NCBI RefSeq assembly: GCF_000621525.1
Contig: NZ_JHYC01000009.1
Span: forward strand, 1-64,000
DNA from: Legionella fairfieldensis ATCC 49588
GTDB lineage: Bacteria > Pseudomonadota > Gammaproteobacteria > Legionellales > Legionellaceae
Direction: 5' to 3'
DNA: 64,000 nucleotides
Shown: positions 8,501-18,066 of the stretch, in pieces
Numbering within the stretch: position 1 is the stretch's first letter
Layout of the letters: each line of letters starts with the position of its first letter
Position numbers and translations under genes: made by a program
The notes under the pieces: model-generated
Told to the model about the DNA's origin: nothing
Database searches by the model: none
Seen by the model: only the letters and a program-made list of their open reading frames with translations

Positions 8501-11500
8501 TCAAACAGGTGGTTTATCAGGGAGTTCTTTAATCTTTTCAACCAACGCATTCGCTTTTTTATAAGTATCAGTGGCCCCGAAAAAACTGGAGGGATTATTT
8601 CCAAAATTAGAGACACCAATAGCTTTTAAAATAAAATTAAGAATTCGCCTGAATAGTCCTCGATGTTCTTTGAAAACTGGCTCGACTTTTTCAAAAGCTT
8701 GCTCACATTGAGCTTTAAATTGAGAATTATCTGAATCTCCCTGTGAAAATTCTATAAGAGCTTTGTCTATAGAATTCCAAAAAATTAAGGCAGCTTCCTT
8801 ATAAGGTTTATTTTTTGATGCTACTGCGTCAGTTTTTGTGCGAAATGTTGCCAGTTGAGGTTCCAGGATATCAATAATAGCTTTGTTAAGAGATTTTATT
8901 TGTTTTTTCTTATCAGACTGTATTTGAGCTTTGCTCATATCATATGCCTGATGTAGTTGAAGATATTCTTGGGATGTCTCCAGTTTAATATTATTTAATT
9001 TAAGAATGATTTCAATTTGACCTGAAATGATTCGGGCATTTTTTTCCAGAATATTACAGTTGCCACTTCGATTACAATCTTCTATTGAAGAACAGTTACT
9101 AAAATCTATCCTGAATTGTTGAATGGTTTCTATGGCTTTTTCAATCTCATTTTTAGCTCTTAAAGTAATTTCCTTCTTCACAGAACTACATGCACTCATC
9201 ATAGCCTTTTTAGGCATTAAATCTTTAGTTATTTCATATTCCAATGCAGCTACAGTCACTGCCAGTGTGCTTAAACTACTTAGAGAGCTTGATATTTTCA
9301 CCCTTTCAGCCAAGTTTTTTATTTTTCCTGCCTGGTCAAATGCCAAATATATACGCTGTAATGTTTCTTTCTTTTCTTTCAATATATCCTTATTTAAACT
9401 TGCCCAAGAAGGTAGATTTTCTACTTTATTTCGTAACAGACTTAATTGTATTTCTAATGACTCATTAGTTGAAAAATCAATAGGAAAATTTTGTAGACGT
9501 TCTTTGAGTTCATTCACATTGAAGATGTAATTTTTTTTGCTTTCATCTATATTTTTTATCTTTTGCTCAACAGCTTGCACTATTTGGGGATTTTGTGGAT
9601 CAAATTTGGCTAGATCATTAATCCTTGCGATATAATCAAGTTCCGTTTTATCACAAACTTCCGGAGAAGAACAATTATAAAAATTGACTTCAATATATTG
9701 GATCTCATGAACAATTTTTTGAATTAATATTTTATCTTCTAATTTTTTAGCCGCTTGCTCAACCTCATTTTTACGCTTCTCAACCGCTTCTTTCACTAAT
9801 ATTTTACACTTGGTGGTTTGACTAGAAGAATGAAAAGCTTGATTCATACTTGTTACAGAGTTGAACTCCTCAAGTTTAGCGCATAAATCCTTTGCCTGAT
9901 CTCTTATAGCCTCAACGGAAGTTATATTTTGGAATTCAATAGCAAATTCTGATATTTTTTTCAGATAGGGTTTAAAATGTTCTTCTTCTTGACTAAATTT
10001 TAAGTTCTCCTCTTTAATTTCCTCTTCACGCTTCAATCGAGCTTCATTTGCTTTTTTTATTAGCGCCTTATTTTTTTGCTGCAAATAGCCATTGGGAATA
10101 GCCAAATCCCTTAACTCTTTAGTCACTACTGTCGATTTTTTCCTTAGCTCTTCCTCTGTATAACAATCAGAAAAATCTATAGAAAAATTGAGTATTTTCT
10201 CCATTTTTCTATTAATTTCTAATTGATATTTATTTTCTATTTGGGTTCTTTTATTAGTATAAGCCTCGACTATTTTTGGATGTTTTTTCGTTAAACCAAG
10301 TTTTTTTTCTTCTTTAGTAATTGTTTGAATTGCCGCTAGCTTATTAAATTTTTCTATATAATCAGGATCATTAAAATCTGCTTCGAATTTTTCAATGTCT
10401 CCTATATTTTTTTGAATTTCATAATCAGCGGCCTTAATCGCATTATTATGTGCGTGAATAGAATCTTCAAGCTCAACAATTTTTTTCGAAAGCATGTTTC
10501 TAAAAATAGAAGGATTGGTTTCATAAGGAAGAAGATTAGGCGTGAATACAGCTTCGTATTTTTTGGTTAGTTTAGCAATTAGAAAATCACGCTGCGCATT
10601 GCTAATAATAGTAAATTCATTTTCAAACGAAAAATCTTTGATTACTTGATAGAGGTCAATGCAATTTTTGATTGTTCCGCAATTCAGGGACTTTTTCTCT
10701 TGCATTTTTAGGAGTATAGCTTGTAATTCAGGGTTTTTAGAAACGTAAACTCCATTTTCATCGGGTAATTTTAACATTTCCCTAACCAGATTATGTTTAT
10801 GCTCATTAGAGCTGAACGTACAAAAACGAAATTTTCTCTTCTTAATATCGCTAAGATTAAATTCTTCCCGCTTTTGATTATCCCATGGATTGACCAAAAT
10901 GAACTTATAACCCCCCTCATTCACACTAGCAGGGACAATTTTATCGATTCTTAAAGCATGGCGCCCATGAGTATTCCCGTAACCGTCCAGATTACCATAA
11001 ATCATACTTATATAAACAGGATAATCAGGAAAAATGGTTTTTAATTTAATTATATTTTCTATGTCCGTTGTATCATTACTGTGCACGCCTATTAATTTAC
11101 CTACAAACTCTGTGGAAGTAGTTTCATGACGAGGGTACTTTGTATTATGCGCCATAGTACTATTTAGTTGCTCTTCTAGTTCCCAATTGCGTATATAAAA
11201 ATAAGAACTCACACGCTCTAAAATTTTAATGGCTAAAGAATTAGTAATGACGCCCTCTTCATTGAACTTATCAATCTCTTCAAGCCGCTTGTTCGAAAGA
11301 AAGAATACATCTTCTTTCGTTGTTTCATCATAATGGTATTTATATTTTTCCAGATTTTTATTACTTAGGAAACTTGATTGAGAGCTGTGGGGAATGCGAA
11401 GTGTTACACCGGTCTCATCTTGAGTGAATAAGGATTTAAGTAATTTTCTTTCATCATTACTACTATAAATGCTATCTAAAGAAGCGAGTAAATAACAGTT

Positions 11501-11560
11501 TCCTGTTCTCCCTTGTTTTATTTTAAGAGGGCCATCCGGAAACAATGGTGTCATGGTCAT
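8501..11560 (-). CDS. Calpain-like cysteine protease with long coiled coils (candidate effector)
   Basis: This is a 1019-residue protein with no signal peptide. Residues 1-230 look like a calpain/papain-type peptidase. The motif QGRTGNCYLLASL puts the nucleophile at Cys22, GRHALRI gives His201, and ILVNPWDN gives Asn224, the order and spacing of the C2 family triad. Residues 350-960 are Lys/Glu-rich helices that should form coiled coils. Within them, phrases such as IDFSNCSS and IDFSTNES recur about every 90-120 residues, pointing to internal helical repeats. It stands alone in an AT-rich region. Size, architecture and context fit a Dot/Icm effector, which is inference. Confidence 0.72.
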   Translation of the reverse strand: MTMTPLFPDGPLKIKQGRTGNCYLLASLDSIYSSNDERKLLKSLFTQDETGVTLRIPHSSQSSFLSNKNLEKYKYHYDETTKEDVFFLSNKRLEEIDKFNEEGVITNSLAIKILERVSSYFYIRNWELEEQLNSTMAHNTKYPRHETTSTEFVGKLIGVHSNDTTDIENIIKLKTIFPDYPVYISMIYGNLDGYGNTHGRHALRIDKIVPASVNEGGYKFILVNPWDNQKREEFNLSDIKKRKFRFCTFSSNEHKHNLVREMLKLPDENGVYVSKNPELQAILLKMQEKKSLNCGTIKNCIDLYQVIKDFSFENEFTIISNAQRDFLIAKLTKKYEAVFTPNLLPYETNPSIFRNMLSKKIVELEDSIHAHNNAIKAADYEIQKNIGDIEKFEADFNDPDYIEKFNKLAAIQTITKEEKKLGLTKKHPKIVEAYTNKRTQIENKYQLEINRKMEKILNFSIDFSDCYTEEELRKKSTVVTKELRDLAIPNGYLQQKNKALIKKANEARLKREEEIKEENLKFSQEEEHFKPYLKKISEFAIEFQNITSVEAIRDQAKDLCAKLEEFNSVTSMNQAFHSSSQTTKCKILVKEAVEKRKNEVEQAAKKLEDKILIQKIVHEIQYIEVNFYNCSSPEVCDKTELDYIARINDLAKFDPQNPQIVQAVEQKIKNIDESKKNYIFNVNELKERLQNFPIDFSTNESLEIQLSLLRNKVENLPSWASLNKDILKEKKETLQRIYLAFDQAGKIKNLAERVKISSSLSSLSTLAVTVAALEYEITKDLMPKKAMMSACSSVKKEITLRAKNEIEKAIETIQQFRIDFSNCSSIEDCNRSGNCNILEKNARIISGQIEIILKLNNIKLETSQEYLQLHQAYDMSKAQIQSDKKKQIKSLNKAIIDILEPQLATFRTKTDAVASKNKPYKEAALIFWNSIDKALIEFSQGDSDNSQFKAQCEQAFEKVEPVFKEHRGLFRRILNFILKAIGVSNFGNNPSSFFGATDTYKKANALVEKIKELPDKPPV

Positions 11561-11914
11561 TAATGTCTCTCCCCCAGCAGATACTCCAATTAATTGATAA
11601 TAAAATCACTTTAGTGATCCGGCGCCATAACATTGCGTATAATCAATTATTGAACTGGTTAAATTTTATTATAGTGTATATCTTATTTATTAAGAGACCA
11701 TTAAATACATATATATTTCGCAGCTTCAACTTCGTGCCGGACAAAAATCCAAAGAGTACCCAATTGCCAGTGAAAATAAGTTTTTAAGGTAATTATTTGC
11801 TCTATTTTATTTTTTTGACTAAGGTAAAAGAATAACCTGGCAAAACTATGCTTGATTATAATAGTCATAAAGACACTAATTTTCTATCAATTAGTCGTTA
11901 TCAGGAGGATAGAT
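11561..11914. other. Intergenic region between divergent genes
   Basis: The region separates the calpain-like gene (minus) and the repeat protein gene (plus) and must hold both promoters. It includes a 42-bp sequence at 11739-11780 that recurs near 47.9 kb. A short open frame at 11545-11787 has no support. Confidence 0.45.
11739..11780. repeat. Dispersed repeat, copy 1 (partner at 47874-47919)
   Basis: The segment containing GTACCCAATTGCCAGTGAAA matches, with a few changes and a short indel, the segment containing GTACCCAGTTGCCAATGAAA at 47.9 kb. Both lie upstream of minus-strand genes. Confidence 0.55.
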
Positions 11915-12352
11915 ATGAAAAAGTTAACTCTGTTGGCAACTCTTACAACAACCCTGTTCTTTACATCTGTTGCGAGTGCCACATCGTCTGCTACAACAGT
12001 TTCACCTGGAACGTCCAATCCGACAACGAATTCTGTTACGGGTACCGACACTAATACAACCCCGGATGCTACAACGCCCGGCACAAATGGTACACCCGGT
12101 ACAGTTACCAATCCAGGTACCACCAACTCAACCACAGGAACAACCCCGGATACCACAACTAGCCCAGACACAGGAACCACCCCGGATGCAACAACCAATC
12201 CAGGCACTGTAACCACTCCCGGTACAACAATTAACCCGGGTACTGGCACTACGCCAGGTACGGTCACTACCCCTGGCTTTCAAAATAATCCTGGTACTGA
12301 CACAAATACTGGCACGGGTACAAATTCAAATGCAGGCGGCACTAATTATTAG
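11915..12352 (+). CDS. Secreted Thr/Pro/Gly-rich repeat protein
   Basis: The start at 11915 is set by a strong ribosome site (AGGAGG, 6 bases before the ATG); a longer frame from 11852 adds nothing plausible. The 145-residue product has a signal peptide (MKKLTLLATL... ending ASA, about 22 residues). Almost all the rest is degenerate repeats of TTPGT, TTPDT and NPGT. Such low-complexity Thr/Pro/Gly chains are typical of surface stalks or linkers. No folded domain or anchor is visible. I know of no function. Repeat number may vary between strains. Confidence 0.75.
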   Translation: MKKLTLLATLTTTLFFTSVASATSSATTVSPGTSNPTTNSVTGTDTNTTPDATTPGTNGTPGTVTNPGTTNSTTGTTPDTTTSPDTGTTPDATTNPGTVTTPGTTINPGTGTTPGTVTTPGFQNNPGTDTNTGTGTNSNAGGTNY

Positions 12353-12400
12353 ACTCTTCGTAAGATGAAAGCAAGATTCTAATGATTATTTCTCTTACCA

Positions 12401-12438
12401 GCGGATATCTTCAATCGATAGATATTCGCTTATTTTTT
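12401..12438 (+). terminator. Intrinsic terminator after the repeat protein gene
   Basis: GCGGATATCT pairs with AGATATTCGC with one G-T position, across a 10-base loop, followed by TTATTTTTT. It lies 50 bp after the stop of the Thr/Pro/Gly repeat gene and just before argE. Confidence 0.6.
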
Positions 12439-12464
12439 AATAATGCAATTTGCAGAGGATTTCA

Positions 12465-13646
12465 TTGAAGGAAATGGACACAATTCAATGGCTTGCCAAA
12501 CTTATCAGCTTTCCTACCGTTTCTAGTAATTCGAATATCCCATTAATTGAAGCAATTGATATCTGGTTTAAACAATATCATATTGATTCACATATTATCT
12601 ATGGCTCCGATACATCAAAAGCAAATTTACTGGCCACGATTCCTGCAAAAAATGGTAAAACCCAAGGAGGAATTATACTGTCTGGCCACACGGATGTTGT
12701 GCCTGTAGCAGGTCAGCTATGGCACACCGATCCTTTTAAAGCTGTCGAACGAAATGGCAAAATTTATGGTCGTGGAGCCTGTGATATGAAAGGATTTATT
12801 GCGGTTATGCTGGCTCTCATTCCCCAGTTTAAACAATTACCACTCCACAGACCGATTCATTTTTCGTTTACTTATGATGAAGAAACAGGCTGTATCGGTG
12901 TTGATTTTTTAGTGAAGTATTTACAGCAACAAAATATACAGCCCGAAGCCTGTATTATTGGTGAACCTTCAAGTATGCGACCTGTCGTTGGCGAAAAATC
13001 AAGACGAGTCTATCATTGTCAAATTCAGGGATGGTCAGCACACTCTTCGCTCACAGCCCAAGGCTGTAATGCTATTGAATATGCCAGTCAGCTCATTAAT
13101 TATATCAATAAGTTAGCCAATCACTTAAAAAAAAATGGCCCTTTTGATAATGACTTTGATTTTCCGTTTACAACTATTTCTACCAACATTATAAGTGGCG
13201 GAACAGCCTCTAATATTATCCCGGGTACCTGTGAGTTTTTATTTGAAATTCGTTATCCGCCTCAATTCCTTATTGAAAATCTGCATAGTCAGCTTGAAAA
13301 TTACATCAATGAAAAGTTAGTGCCTGAAATGAGAAAAAACTACCCGGAAGCAACCGTTTATTTAAAACAAATTTCAGACGCTCCCGCATTCAACGCGTCA
13401 GAAGACGCGCCTCTCACACGATTAGTACGCACTGTTACTGGTGTAAAAGAGCGCTTGAAAGTGTCTTATTCTACCGAAGCAGGCAGTTTTCAGGAAGCAG
13501 GTATTCCTACTCTTATTTGTGGTCCAGGGAACATTCAGCAAGCGCATCAGCCTGATGAATTTATAAGTAAAGAACAACTTATTATTTGTGAAAATACACT
13601 TAAAAATATAATTCATTTTTTCTGCGTCAACCCAAACCAGTATTAA
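12465..13646 (+). CDS. argE: Acetylornithine deacetylase (M20 family)
   Basis: This M20 zinc hydrolase removes acetate from N-acetylornithine in arginine synthesis. Visible metal motifs are SGHTDVVPV (His), GRGACDMKG (bridging Asp) and YDEETG (catalytic Glu pair). The dimerisation domain follows from about residue 180. Length is about 393 residues. AGAGGA sits 5 bases before a TTG at 12465; the ATG at 12474 (MDTIQWL) is the alternative and has a poorer ribosome site. Other M20 peptidases such as DapE are close relatives, but the sequence pattern fits ArgE best. Confidence 0.83.
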   Translation: MKEMDTIQWLAKLISFPTVSSNSNIPLIEAIDIWFKQYHIDSHIIYGSDTSKANLLATIPAKNGKTQGGIILSGHTDVVPVAGQLWHTDPFKAVERNGKIYGRGACDMKGFIAVMLALIPQFKQLPLHRPIHFSFTYDEETGCIGVDFLVKYLQQQNIQPEACIIGEPSSMRPVVGEKSRRVYHCQIQGWSAHSSLTAQGCNAIEYASQLINYINKLANHLKKNGPFDNDFDFPFTTISTNIISGGTASNIIPGTCEFLFEIRYPPQFLIENLHSQLENYINEKLVPEMRKNYPEATVYLKQISDAPAFNASEDAPLTRLVRTVTGVKERLKVSYSTEAGSFQEAGIPTLICGPGNIQQAHQPDEFISKEQLIICENTLKNIIHFFCVNPNQY

Positions 13647-13655
13647 TTAAATGAA

Positions 13656-14159
13656 TCAGTTGTTTTTAATACGATAAAATTGACATTTCATTCCCAAATA
13701 CAATCCTTCTTTATAGGGTTTCATACCACATTTTTCCATAACTCGAAAAGACGCCTGATTTTCTTTGTCGGCATAAGCAATAATATAATCCGTATCAATA
13801 TTGTTCTTTGCCCAAGCGAGTAATGCGTTTAATACTTCCGTAGCATAACCTTTATTCCAGTGCTTTTTATGGAATAAATAACCGACTTTAATTTCACCGG
13901 TCTCAAGCTGATCAAAATAAGCCTCTCCCACAAACTCATTCGTTTCAAGTTTAAAAATAACCAGACAAGGTAGGGATTCTGTCTTATTACTTACAATACA
14001 TCGCCGGATAAAGTCTTTAATTTCTTGCCGACTTAATGTCCCCTCGGGGAAAAATTCTTTTACAAGAGGATCCTTATCGACTGTTTCAAGATAAGTGAGA
14101 TCATCTTGCCTAATCAATCGTAAACCAAGCCGCTTTGTCGTGATTAAGTAGCTCTCCAT
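13656..14159 (-). CDS. GNAT acetyltransferase (RimJ/RimL-like)
   Basis: This 167-residue protein has the N-terminal TKRLGLRLIRQDD and the acetyl-CoA segment HKKHWNKGYATEVLNALL, typical of the RimJ/RimL branch of GNAT enzymes. The substrate, which may be a protein N-terminus or a small molecule, cannot be told. The ATG at 14159 follows AAGGGAAA and lies 6 bp after the WYL-like gene, so the two are likely co-transcribed. It converges with argE. Confidence 0.8.
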   Translation of the reverse strand: MESYLITTKRLGLRLIRQDDLTYLETVDKDPLVKEFFPEGTLSRQEIKDFIRRCIVSNKTESLPCLVIFKLETNEFVGEAYFDQLETGEIKVGYLFHKKHWNKGYATEVLNALLAWAKNNIDTDYIIAYADKENQASFRVMEKCGMKPYKEGLYLGMKCQFYRIKNN

Positions 14160-14165
14160 TTTCCC

Positions 14166-14486
14166 TTAAAAAACCCTCAACCAGATTGATTTTATTATTT
14201 TAGTATAGTTCGAATTGGAAGGATTATAATCTTTCCTCAATTGAAACCGGGTACCTTTTTCGATCTTAAGATCCTTAATATACTCCAGCTTAAAATTTCT
14301 CCACTCGGGAAGAAAACCTATCTTGCTGCCATTACTTATTTGATAACAGTGAAGCTGTATAAGCGTATTTAAATATCCATAATGGTAAGGTTGAACCCTG
14401 CGTGAATAACCCTTGTAATTAAAGCTGACAATTTCCCGGTTTTTCATTGCCTCTTCAAGCAGATGTTCAAGAAAAAAATAGCTCAT
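14166..14486 (-). CDS. Small WYL-domain-like protein
   Basis: The 106-residue product resembles an isolated WYL domain. A basic strand pair, VSFNYKGYSRRVQPYHYG, is followed by a hydrophobic strand with a Tyr and by WRNFKLEYIKDLKI, the usual end of that domain. WYL domains sense ligands, often nucleic acid or nucleotides, and normally sit behind a DNA-binding HTH, which is absent here. An internal ATG (MKNREIV, with GAAGAGG before it) is another possible start. It is upstream of, and close to, the GNAT gene. Confidence 0.55.
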   Translation of the reverse strand: MSYFFLEHLLEEAMKNREIVSFNYKGYSRRVQPYHYGYLNTLIQLHCYQISNGSKIGFLPEWRNFKLEYIKDLKIEKGTRFQLRKDYNPSNSNYTKIIKSIWLRVF

Positions 14487-14639
14487 TTAGTTTATTGGTG
14501 TGGAAAATAAAAATTTATGTTAGCAGAGATTTTCATTTCAGAGGTAGAATCATTTATAATCTGAATTAAAAAAATTATTGCCATATCATCAGATTTAAGG
14601 GTAAAAGATAGCTTGTATATAAAAACATAAGGGAGCCTG

Positions 14640-15635
14640 ATGACTTTTAAAACTTATTTTCTTGCGGGGGGCGCAGGATTTGCAGGATCGCATTTTATCG
14701 ATGCCTTATTAAGTCAAAAAACTACCGAAAAAGTCACCGTTTATGATAATTTTTCTTCTGGAAAAGAATGGCACTACCAATCTCACCTCGCTGATCCACG
14801 TTTTTCAGTCATTAAAGGGGATATCAAAGAGGAAAAAACGTTGAATGAAGCGATGAAGCATCATGAGCTGGTGATGCATTTTGCTGCCAATCCTGATATT
14901 GCTCGTGCTGCCATTGAACCTGGCATTGATTTTACTGAAGGGATGTATTTAACTTATCGGGTTTTGGAAGCGGCTCGTTTAGCTCAGGTTAAAAGGATTC
15001 TCTACACATCGGGCAGCGGTGTGTATGGCGAAGTCGGCATCGAAAGCTGCGAACATCAGGGGAATATGCATCCCATTTCGACTTATGGCGCCAGTAAACT
15101 TGCCAGTGAGGCTTTTATTTCCAGCTATTGTCATATGTTCGGTCTCACTGCTTGTGTTTTCCGTTTGGCAAACATAGTCGGCCCGCGTCAAACACATGGC
15201 GTAGGGTATGATTTTATTAACAAGTTAATTCAGGATCCGACCCGACTCGACATTCTGGGTGATGGCTCTCAGAGCAAATCCTATATTCACATCAATGACG
15301 TGGTTTCTGCAGTTCTCCTGGCGAATAATCAATTAAAAGTTCCCTATGAGGTTTATAATGTAGCAACAGGGGATTATATTAGTGTGCTGGATATTGCCCA
15401 TCTTACCCTGGAGTGCATGAACATAACACAAAATATCCGTTTTAATTTTAGTGGAGGCAACAGGGGCTGGAAGGGTGACGTTCCTCTGGTACGTCTTAAT
15501 ACCGACAAAATTCGCTCCCTTGGCTGGACCTGCCAGCACACTTCCAGACAAGCTATAAAAAGTTCGCTTCTGGCCATGATAGAAGAGAGAAAAGCGCGGT
15601 GGCCAAAAATAGGCTTGAATCTCTCGGCAAAGTAG
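14640..15635 (+). CDS. NAD-dependent nucleotide-sugar epimerase/dehydratase (SDR)
   Basis: This 331-residue extended SDR protein has the NAD site GGAGFAGSHF near the start, YTSGSGVYGE, and the catalytic Tyr-Lys in YGASK (about residue 149). Relatives epimerise or dehydrate nucleotide sugars such as UDP-glucose. The ATG at 14640 follows GGGAG. It opens the surface-polysaccharide locus and converges with the membrane protein gene. The exact sugar is unknown. Confidence 0.85.
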   Translation: MTFKTYFLAGGAGFAGSHFIDALLSQKTTEKVTVYDNFSSGKEWHYQSHLADPRFSVIKGDIKEEKTLNEAMKHHELVMHFAANPDIARAAIEPGIDFTEGMYLTYRVLEAARLAQVKRILYTSGSGVYGEVGIESCEHQGNMHPISTYGASKLASEAFISSYCHMFGLTACVFRLANIVGPRQTHGVGYDFINKLIQDPTRLDILGDGSQSKSYIHINDVVSAVLLANNQLKVPYEVYNVATGDYISVLDIAHLTLECMNITQNIRFNFSGGNRGWKGDVPLVRLNTDKIRSLGWTCQHTSRQAIKSSLLAMIEERKARWPKIGLNLSAK

Positions 15636-15679
15636 CGCTCTAAACAGGGATAATGAACATTTACCTGTAATCAGTTCAA

Positions 15680-17068
15680 TTACAATAATATCCAATAAGC
15701 CAGACCCAAACCCAATCCTACAAAAATACTGATAACTGCCGTGCAATTAAAAACTACGTTGGTTAATTTATACCAGTTTGACGTCTTCCAGTGGCCCTCA
15801 AACAGCCACAAGGTAAGAATGGAAAGCATTACCAAATAAGGAATAAAATCGACTTCGTAGCGCTGAATGGCAAAAGGCAGTGTCATAAGAAATACAGCAT
15901 TAATGGTGGGAATCAACAGAGTGAATAATAAAAACCAAAGAAGCGGAATTTCAGTTATTCTTTCTTTAAAATAAATGCTGATAAGTTTGGGCAAGATTAA
16001 AATGAGTATTATAAAAGGCGTGGTAGTTAACACCCCCGCAACGCCCTCCACCGTGTAATCATTATCAACCTGATACCAACAGGGATGCAAACGAAGACTT
16101 AAATAAGGCAAGTGAGAATTGACAACATAAGGCTGAAGAAAATAATAATAAAAACCAAATAGAATATTACGAGGGATTTTGGATAAATCCGCCATCTCAG
16201 TGTGCAACGCCTGAATATTATTACATGATAATTGCCAAATATGACCAAAATCCCAGATCGAATCAAATCGAAGGTAATTATAAAGGGCTAATAGTATGCC
16301 AATACCTATGGAGGGTAACAATAAAGCACTTATCAACGCGAATAATCGATTTTTAGGTACATGTTTCATCAGAAAAATAAGGAAAACAGGAAAAAAAATC
16401 AAGCAAACAAGTGCAAAATGGGGTCTGCCGGCGACAGACAGGGATAAAAAAAGACTCAATAAAAAAACATGTCTGGTTTGATAGTGTTTATCAAAAAATT
16501 CATAAAGAAAAAAAAGCGCAATACTCATACAGCAAAACGCAGAAGAAATGGCTACTTCATACACTCGAGGTATGGACAACAAAAGAGGGGCATTAGTCGC
16601 AAAACCCAGAAGAAAACCTGTCAGGATAAGTTGTAATTCTGTAAAGGGAGAGAAGTATTTATTCCTTATCTTTATAAGAAGGTGAAAATTAACCAGGAAA
16701 GCGATTGTCAAAAAAAAGAACACCGCAAAACTGTCTGTCGGATAAAGTCCTGTCAGCCATTTAAGGGGAAGAAAGAAAACCAGTACAGGCAGTGGCCCAA
16801 AATAAAGGTAATATTTTCCTTGATAGAGAGAAGCGTCATAAATCCTAAAATTAATATTTTGCGCAGGATCGTAAGGATTGGCCAAATTAAGCAATTCTTT
16901 CAGAGGCGCTTCTAATAAACTCAAATGGCCCGCTAGAAAACTTTGAGTCAAGTATTGATACAACGTTTCTGGCCCTTGATTAAAGGAAAGATGAAAAGTG
17001 GGATAAAATGCATAGACCAAAATAACATACAAACTAACCGACCACTGAAAAAAAGCCTTTCCTCTCAT
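15680..17068 (-). CDS. Polytopic membrane protein, possible GT-C glycosyltransferase
   Basis: The 462 residues form about ten or more membrane helices. After the first helix comes a long loop with NINFRIYDASLYQGKYYLYF, like the loop of GT-C (GT39/GT83-like) transferases that use lipid-linked sugars. No acidic pair is clear enough to prove catalysis. The gene follows hddA and likely belongs to the minus-strand heptose operon (20 bases between them). A role in moving or adding sugars to a surface glycan is an inference from context. Confidence 0.6.
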   Translation of the reverse strand: MRGKAFFQWSVSLYVILVYAFYPTFHLSFNQGPETLYQYLTQSFLAGHLSLLEAPLKELLNLANPYDPAQNINFRIYDASLYQGKYYLYFGPLPVLVFFLPLKWLTGLYPTDSFAVFFFLTIAFLVNFHLLIKIRNKYFSPFTELQLILTGFLLGFATNAPLLLSIPRVYEVAISSAFCCMSIALFFLYEFFDKHYQTRHVFLLSLFLSLSVAGRPHFALVCLIFFPVFLIFLMKHVPKNRLFALISALLLPSIGIGILLALYNYLRFDSIWDFGHIWQLSCNNIQALHTEMADLSKIPRNILFGFYYYFLQPYVVNSHLPYLSLRLHPCWYQVDNDYTVEGVAGVLTTTPFIILILILPKLISIYFKERITEIPLLWFLLFTLLIPTINAVFLMTLPFAIQRYEVDFIPYLVMLSILTLWLFEGHWKTSNWYKLTNVVFNCTAVISIFVGLGLGLAYWILL

Positions 17069-17083
17069 CCACTACCCCTTTAA

Positions 17084-18064
17084 TCAGGAATGCACCAGCT
17101 TTGTTCCTTCAAAATCAAAACTAAAACGCACCTCTTCCAAACCTGTTTTACGCATCGTGTGACGCAGTTTATTACGATCAGCCGCGTAAAACATTAAAAA
17201 ACCACCTCCTCCCGCACCGACCAGTTTTCCACCAACCGCTCCATTTTTCATTGCAAGATTGTACCATTCATTAATATCATGATTACTGATGCCCATTGAA
17301 CGCTCCTTTTTGTATTCCCAATGTTCATGCATCAGTTCGCCAAAAGAAATAGCATCATCCTGTTCCAGAGATTCTTTTATCCGATAACCTAACGCTTTAA
17401 CAAAATGTAAATTTTGGAGCATTTTTTCATCGTGCTGTTGAGTTCTGCTGTTTTGATCGCTCAATATACTTGCAGCGCTTCGTGAATAACCTGTAAAAAA
17501 TAATAAAAGATTATCCTCCAAATCAAAAAGCATATCTTGAGAAATAGTAAGAGAAGTCGCAGAAACCTGATCATTTTTATGAAAGGTAAAACAGGTTAAT
17601 CCTCCATAAGCAGCAATATATTGATCTTGCTTACCCACGGGTTCACCCAGACGCTCTATTTCGATATGACAGGCTAACTCAGCGAGTTCCTGAGAAGAAA
17701 TGAGCTGATGATTATGCGTGTGCAGAGCGCCCAGTAATGCCGTGGTAAAACTGCCAGAGGAGCCTAACCCTGTCCCTGCCGGAATATCGGCGAACGAGCT
17801 GATTTCAATTTGATCAGTATATAAATTGGGTAGACGTAAAACCTCTCGTATAATTTTATGTTTTATTTCATCCACTGAGTTGACATGTTCCAGTTCGGAA
17901 TATTTAAGATAAATACGCTTGATAAAAGGCTTCATGACAGTTACATACACATATTTACTAATGGCAGCAGCGATTAAAAACCCTTCATGCTGGCGATAAT
18001 AAGAGGGTAAATCAGTCCCCCCTCCACCCAGAGTGATTCGCAAGGGACTACGTGCAATAATCAT
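17084..18064 (-). CDS. hddA: GHMP kinase, D-glycero-D-manno-heptose 7-phosphate kinase-like
   Basis: This 326-residue GHMP kinase has all three motifs: ARSPLRITLGGGGTDLPSY at the N-terminus, GLGSSGSFTTALLG (ATP loop, about residue 95-108), and KLVGAGGGGFLMF near the C-terminus. The TDLPSYY form is that of HddA, which phosphorylates heptose 7-phosphate at C1. It is 2 bp from the transaldolase gene and two genes from the GmhA-like isomerase, so a heptose route fits. A related fucokinase-like activity cannot be excluded. Confidence 0.8.
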   Translation of the reverse strand: MIIARSPLRITLGGGGTDLPSYYRQHEGFLIAAAISKYVYVTVMKPFIKRIYLKYSELEHVNSVDEIKHKIIREVLRLPNLYTDQIEISSFADIPAGTGLGSSGSFTTALLGALHTHNHQLISSQELAELACHIEIERLGEPVGKQDQYIAAYGGLTCFTFHKNDQVSATSLTISQDMLFDLEDNLLLFFTGYSRSAASILSDQNSRTQQHDEKMLQNLHFVKALGYRIKESLEQDDAISFGELMHEHWEYKKERSMGISNHDINEWYNLAMKNGAVGGKLVGAGGGGFLMFYAADRNKLRHTMRKTGLEEVRFSFDFEGTKLVHS

Positions 18065-18066
18065 GG

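Noticed and set aside
11887-12267. 126-residue antisense frame with VVPGV repeats
   Set aside because: It is the mirror of the Thr/Pro/Gly repeat gene and arises from base composition. The sense gene has a ribosome site and a signal peptide.
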